From the NCBI GenBank assembly GCA_043744615.1, contig JAYTUJ010000025.1:1-7850 (forward strand): a stretch of 7,850 nucleotides of DNA. The letters are read 5' to 3'. A program made the translations under genes and the position numbers. The notes beneath the pieces were generated by a model, which did not search any database, was not told the DNA's origin, and saw only the letters and a list, made by a program, of their open reading frames with translations. This document shows positions 6,332 through 7,850 of the stretch, one piece after another (within the stretch, counting starts at the first letter, position 1; every line of letters starts with the position of its first letter). This DNA is from JAYTUJ01 sp043744615. GTDB taxonomy: Bacteria; Patescibacteriota; Minisyncoccia; Phycocordibacterales; CAIRYW01.

Positions 6332-7720
6332 ATGAAAAATAATTTAAAAAAAGGAAATACATTTATTTATCTTCTGATCATCACTTCGATTTTTAGTATT
6401 ATCATGTTGCCGATTATTAGTATTTTAGTAACCAAAACAAAAACAACATATCTTGCCGTTGAAAAAGAAAACGCATTACAAATTGCCGAAGCAGGTATGA
6501 ATTATTATCAATGGCATTTGGCTCATTATATAAGTGATTACAACGACGGAAACTCGGCGACATCGACAGGGCCGTATGTTCACGATTATAAAGACTACGA
6601 TACCGAAGAAATAATTGGGCAATATAGTTTAAAAATTACCGCACCAATTGTTGGTTCTACAATTGTAACAATAGAATCAACTGGTTGGACATCTGACAAT
6701 CCCTCACTTAAGCGAACGGTAACTGCTCGATATGGAATTCCTTCACTCGCTCAATACGCATTTTTAAGTAACGATGCAGTTTGGATTGGTACCAACGAAT
6801 CAATCAACGGAAAATTACAATCAAATGATGGAATTCGTTTTGATGGAATCGGTAATGCGCCAATCACTTCTGCAAAATCAACATACACGTGTTCATCAAC
6901 ACAAGGAAGCCCTTGCCCAACAACAAAAAACGGAGTTTGGGGAAGCGCCACTCAAGCAATAAAAAACTTTTGGCAATTTCCAGTTCCTGCGGCAGACTTT
7001 TCTGCATTAACCTCAAACTTAGCAACCATGAAAAGTTCTGCACAAAGTGGCGGAATTTATTTAGCACCTTCAAATGCACAAGGATATTCTTTAGTTTTTA
7101 ATTCAGCCGGAACAGTCAGTATTTACAAAATTACCAGCTTAACAAGTACTCCGACAGGTTGGGATGTAAATAATACTGCGCACAACGAAGATACTGATTA
7201 CAATGCTCGAACACTTTTATATAGCACCTCAACACCAAGTAATGGAATTATGTACATCGAAGATAAAGTATGGGTAGAAGGAACTGTAAAAGGTCGTGTT
7301 ATGCTTGCCGCTGCACAATTACCATACAACCCTTCGACCGCACCAACAATTTATATTCCAAATAATCTTTTGTATGCTGCAAAAGATGGAACCAATGTGC
7401 TTGGCCTACTTTCTCAAAAAGATATTGTCGTAACGTATAATGCGCCAAACAATCTTGAAATTGATGGCGCGCTCATTGCTCAAAATGGAAGCACTCAGTT
7501 TTTTTATTATCCCTCACTAATTAAAAATAGTATAACCGTTTTTGGTTCAATCATGACTTTTGATCAATGGACATGGACGTGGGTAAACGGAAATGGCGAT
7601 GTAACATCAGGATATCCATTAACAAATCACACCTACGACCAAAACCTTTTGTATGCCGCTCCTCCAAGTTTTCCATTATCTGCATCAGGATATCAATTAA
7701 TGAGTTGGGTGAGTAATTAA
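6332..7720 (+). CDS. PilX/GspK-like large minor pilin with beta-rich C-terminal region
   Basis: Product of 462 residues. A basic leader (MKNNLKKG) is followed by a hydrophobic helix (about 10-33) and then A-L-Q-I-A-E-A-G-M-N-Y-Y (48-59), a signature of PilX/GspK-type proteins. The residue after the candidate cleavage Gly is Asn, and mature position 5 is Tyr, not Glu; lack of this Glu is also known in GspK. After a small beta region come N-E-S-I-N-G-K-L-Q-S-N-D-G-I-R-F-D-G (155-172), a Cys pair (187, 195), N-G-V-W-G (200-204) and F-W-Q-F-P-V-P-A-A-D-F (213-223). The later part repeats short strands (V-W-V-E-G-T-V-K-G-R-V-M-L, L-G-L-L-S-Q-K-D-I-V-V, L-E-I-D-G-A-L-I-A-Q), suggesting a beta-helix-like fold. 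It lies 27 bp after the second pilin gene. The likely role is a tip subunit of the pilus or pseudopilus. No Shine-Dalgarno. Confidence 0.8.
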   Translation: MKNNLKKGNTFIYLLIITSIFSIIMLPIISILVTKTKTTYLAVEKENALQIAEAGMNYYQWHLAHYISDYNDGNSATSTGPYVHDYKDYDTEEIIGQYSLKITAPIVGSTIVTIESTGWTSDNPSLKRTVTARYGIPSLAQYAFLSNDAVWIGTNESINGKLQSNDGIRFDGIGNAPITSAKSTYTCSSTQGSPCPTTKNGVWGSATQAIKNFWQFPVPAADFSALTSNLATMKSSAQSGGIYLAPSNAQGYSLVFNSAGTVSIYKITSLTSTPTGWDVNNTAHNEDTDYNARTLLYSTSTPSNGIMYIEDKVWVEGTVKGRVMLAAAQLPYNPSTAPTIYIPNNLLYAAKDGTNVLGLLSQKDIVVTYNAPNNLEIDGALIAQNGSTQFFYYPSLIKNSITVFGSIMTFDQWTWTWVNGNGDVTSGYPLTNHTYDQNLLYAAPPSFPLSASGYQLMSWVSN

Positions 7721-7759
7721 ATAATTTAGTAATAAAACAGGTTCATAATTAAATTTTAT

Positions 7760-7850
7760 ATGAAAAAACAATACGCATTATTTTTATTTATTTTCATAAT
7801 AACCATAACAACAATTCTTTGTGTGCCTGTGCAAACAAATGCCCTTAAAT
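7760..7850 (+). CDS. Partial secreted protein, 5' end only
   Basis: Thirty codons are visible before the window ends. They give a basic start (MKK), a hydrophobic stretch (about 6-21) and a plausible signal peptidase I site after T-N-A at residue 28: a typical Sec signal peptide, not a prepilin signal, since it has no G-F/Y-T-L-x-E motif. It starts 39 bp after the third pilin gene on the same strand with no terminator between, so it is probably co-transcribed. The body is not visible, so no function can be given. No Shine-Dalgarno precedes the ATG. Confidence 0.75.
   Translation, partial: MKKQYALFLFIFIITITTILCVPVQTNALK

Noticed and set aside
4077..6555. Recurring GGAAAC words, considered as a DNA uptake-like signal
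   Set aside because: Many encode Gly-Asn in frame in loop regions, so they reflect protein composition and codon choice.

Overview
The window looks like chromosomal DNA from an AT-rich bacterium of the Patescibacteria (Candidate Phyla Radiation), most likely the Parcubacteria/Paceibacteria branch. This is inferred from four things: type IV pilin-like proteins carrying Ig-like and carboxypeptidase-regulatory-like repeats; a secreted repeat protein with a polyglycine hinge and a C-terminal peptidoglycan-binding domain; the lack of recognisable Shine-Dalgarno sequences before any of the seven starts; and very Ser/Thr-rich surface proteins. No rRNA, tRNA, CRISPR array or insertion sequence was seen. 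All complete genes end in TAA or TAG and are read with the standard code.

Layout. The left half is on the minus strand, read from right to left: rmuC (3797-2679), a 664-residue secreted repeat protein with a peptidoglycan-binding domain (2513-519), and rplU encoding ribosomal protein bL21 (460-53), closed by a strong hairpin terminator at 1-32. The right half is on the plus strand: three prepilin-like genes in close succession (3855-5660, 5663-6304, 6332-7720) and the first 30 codons of a secreted protein that runs off the window (from 7760). The 57-bp divergent gap between rmuC and the first pilin gene holds back-to-back candidate -10 boxes and a 17-nt near-perfect palindrome. The longest gap without a gene is 165 bp (2514-2678).

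How the genes fit together. The three plus-strand genes look like a minor-pilin set in the order PilV/GspI-like, PilW/GspJ-like, PilX/GspK-like, probably forming the tip of a type IV pilus or pseudopilus. The first subunit is unusually large, and its third carboxypeptidase-regulatory-like domain appears to be split by an inserted beta-sandwich domain, suggesting a displayed adhesin. The minus-strand repeat protein is a second predicted surface protein, anchored to peptidoglycan.

The clearest anomaly is codon use. Arginine is encoded by CGA in 26 of 38 positions across the five other complete genes (4 of 4 in rplU, 10 of 13 in rmuC), but in 0 of 11 positions in the peptidoglycan-binding repeat gene. 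That gene may be a recent arrival between rmuC and rplU.
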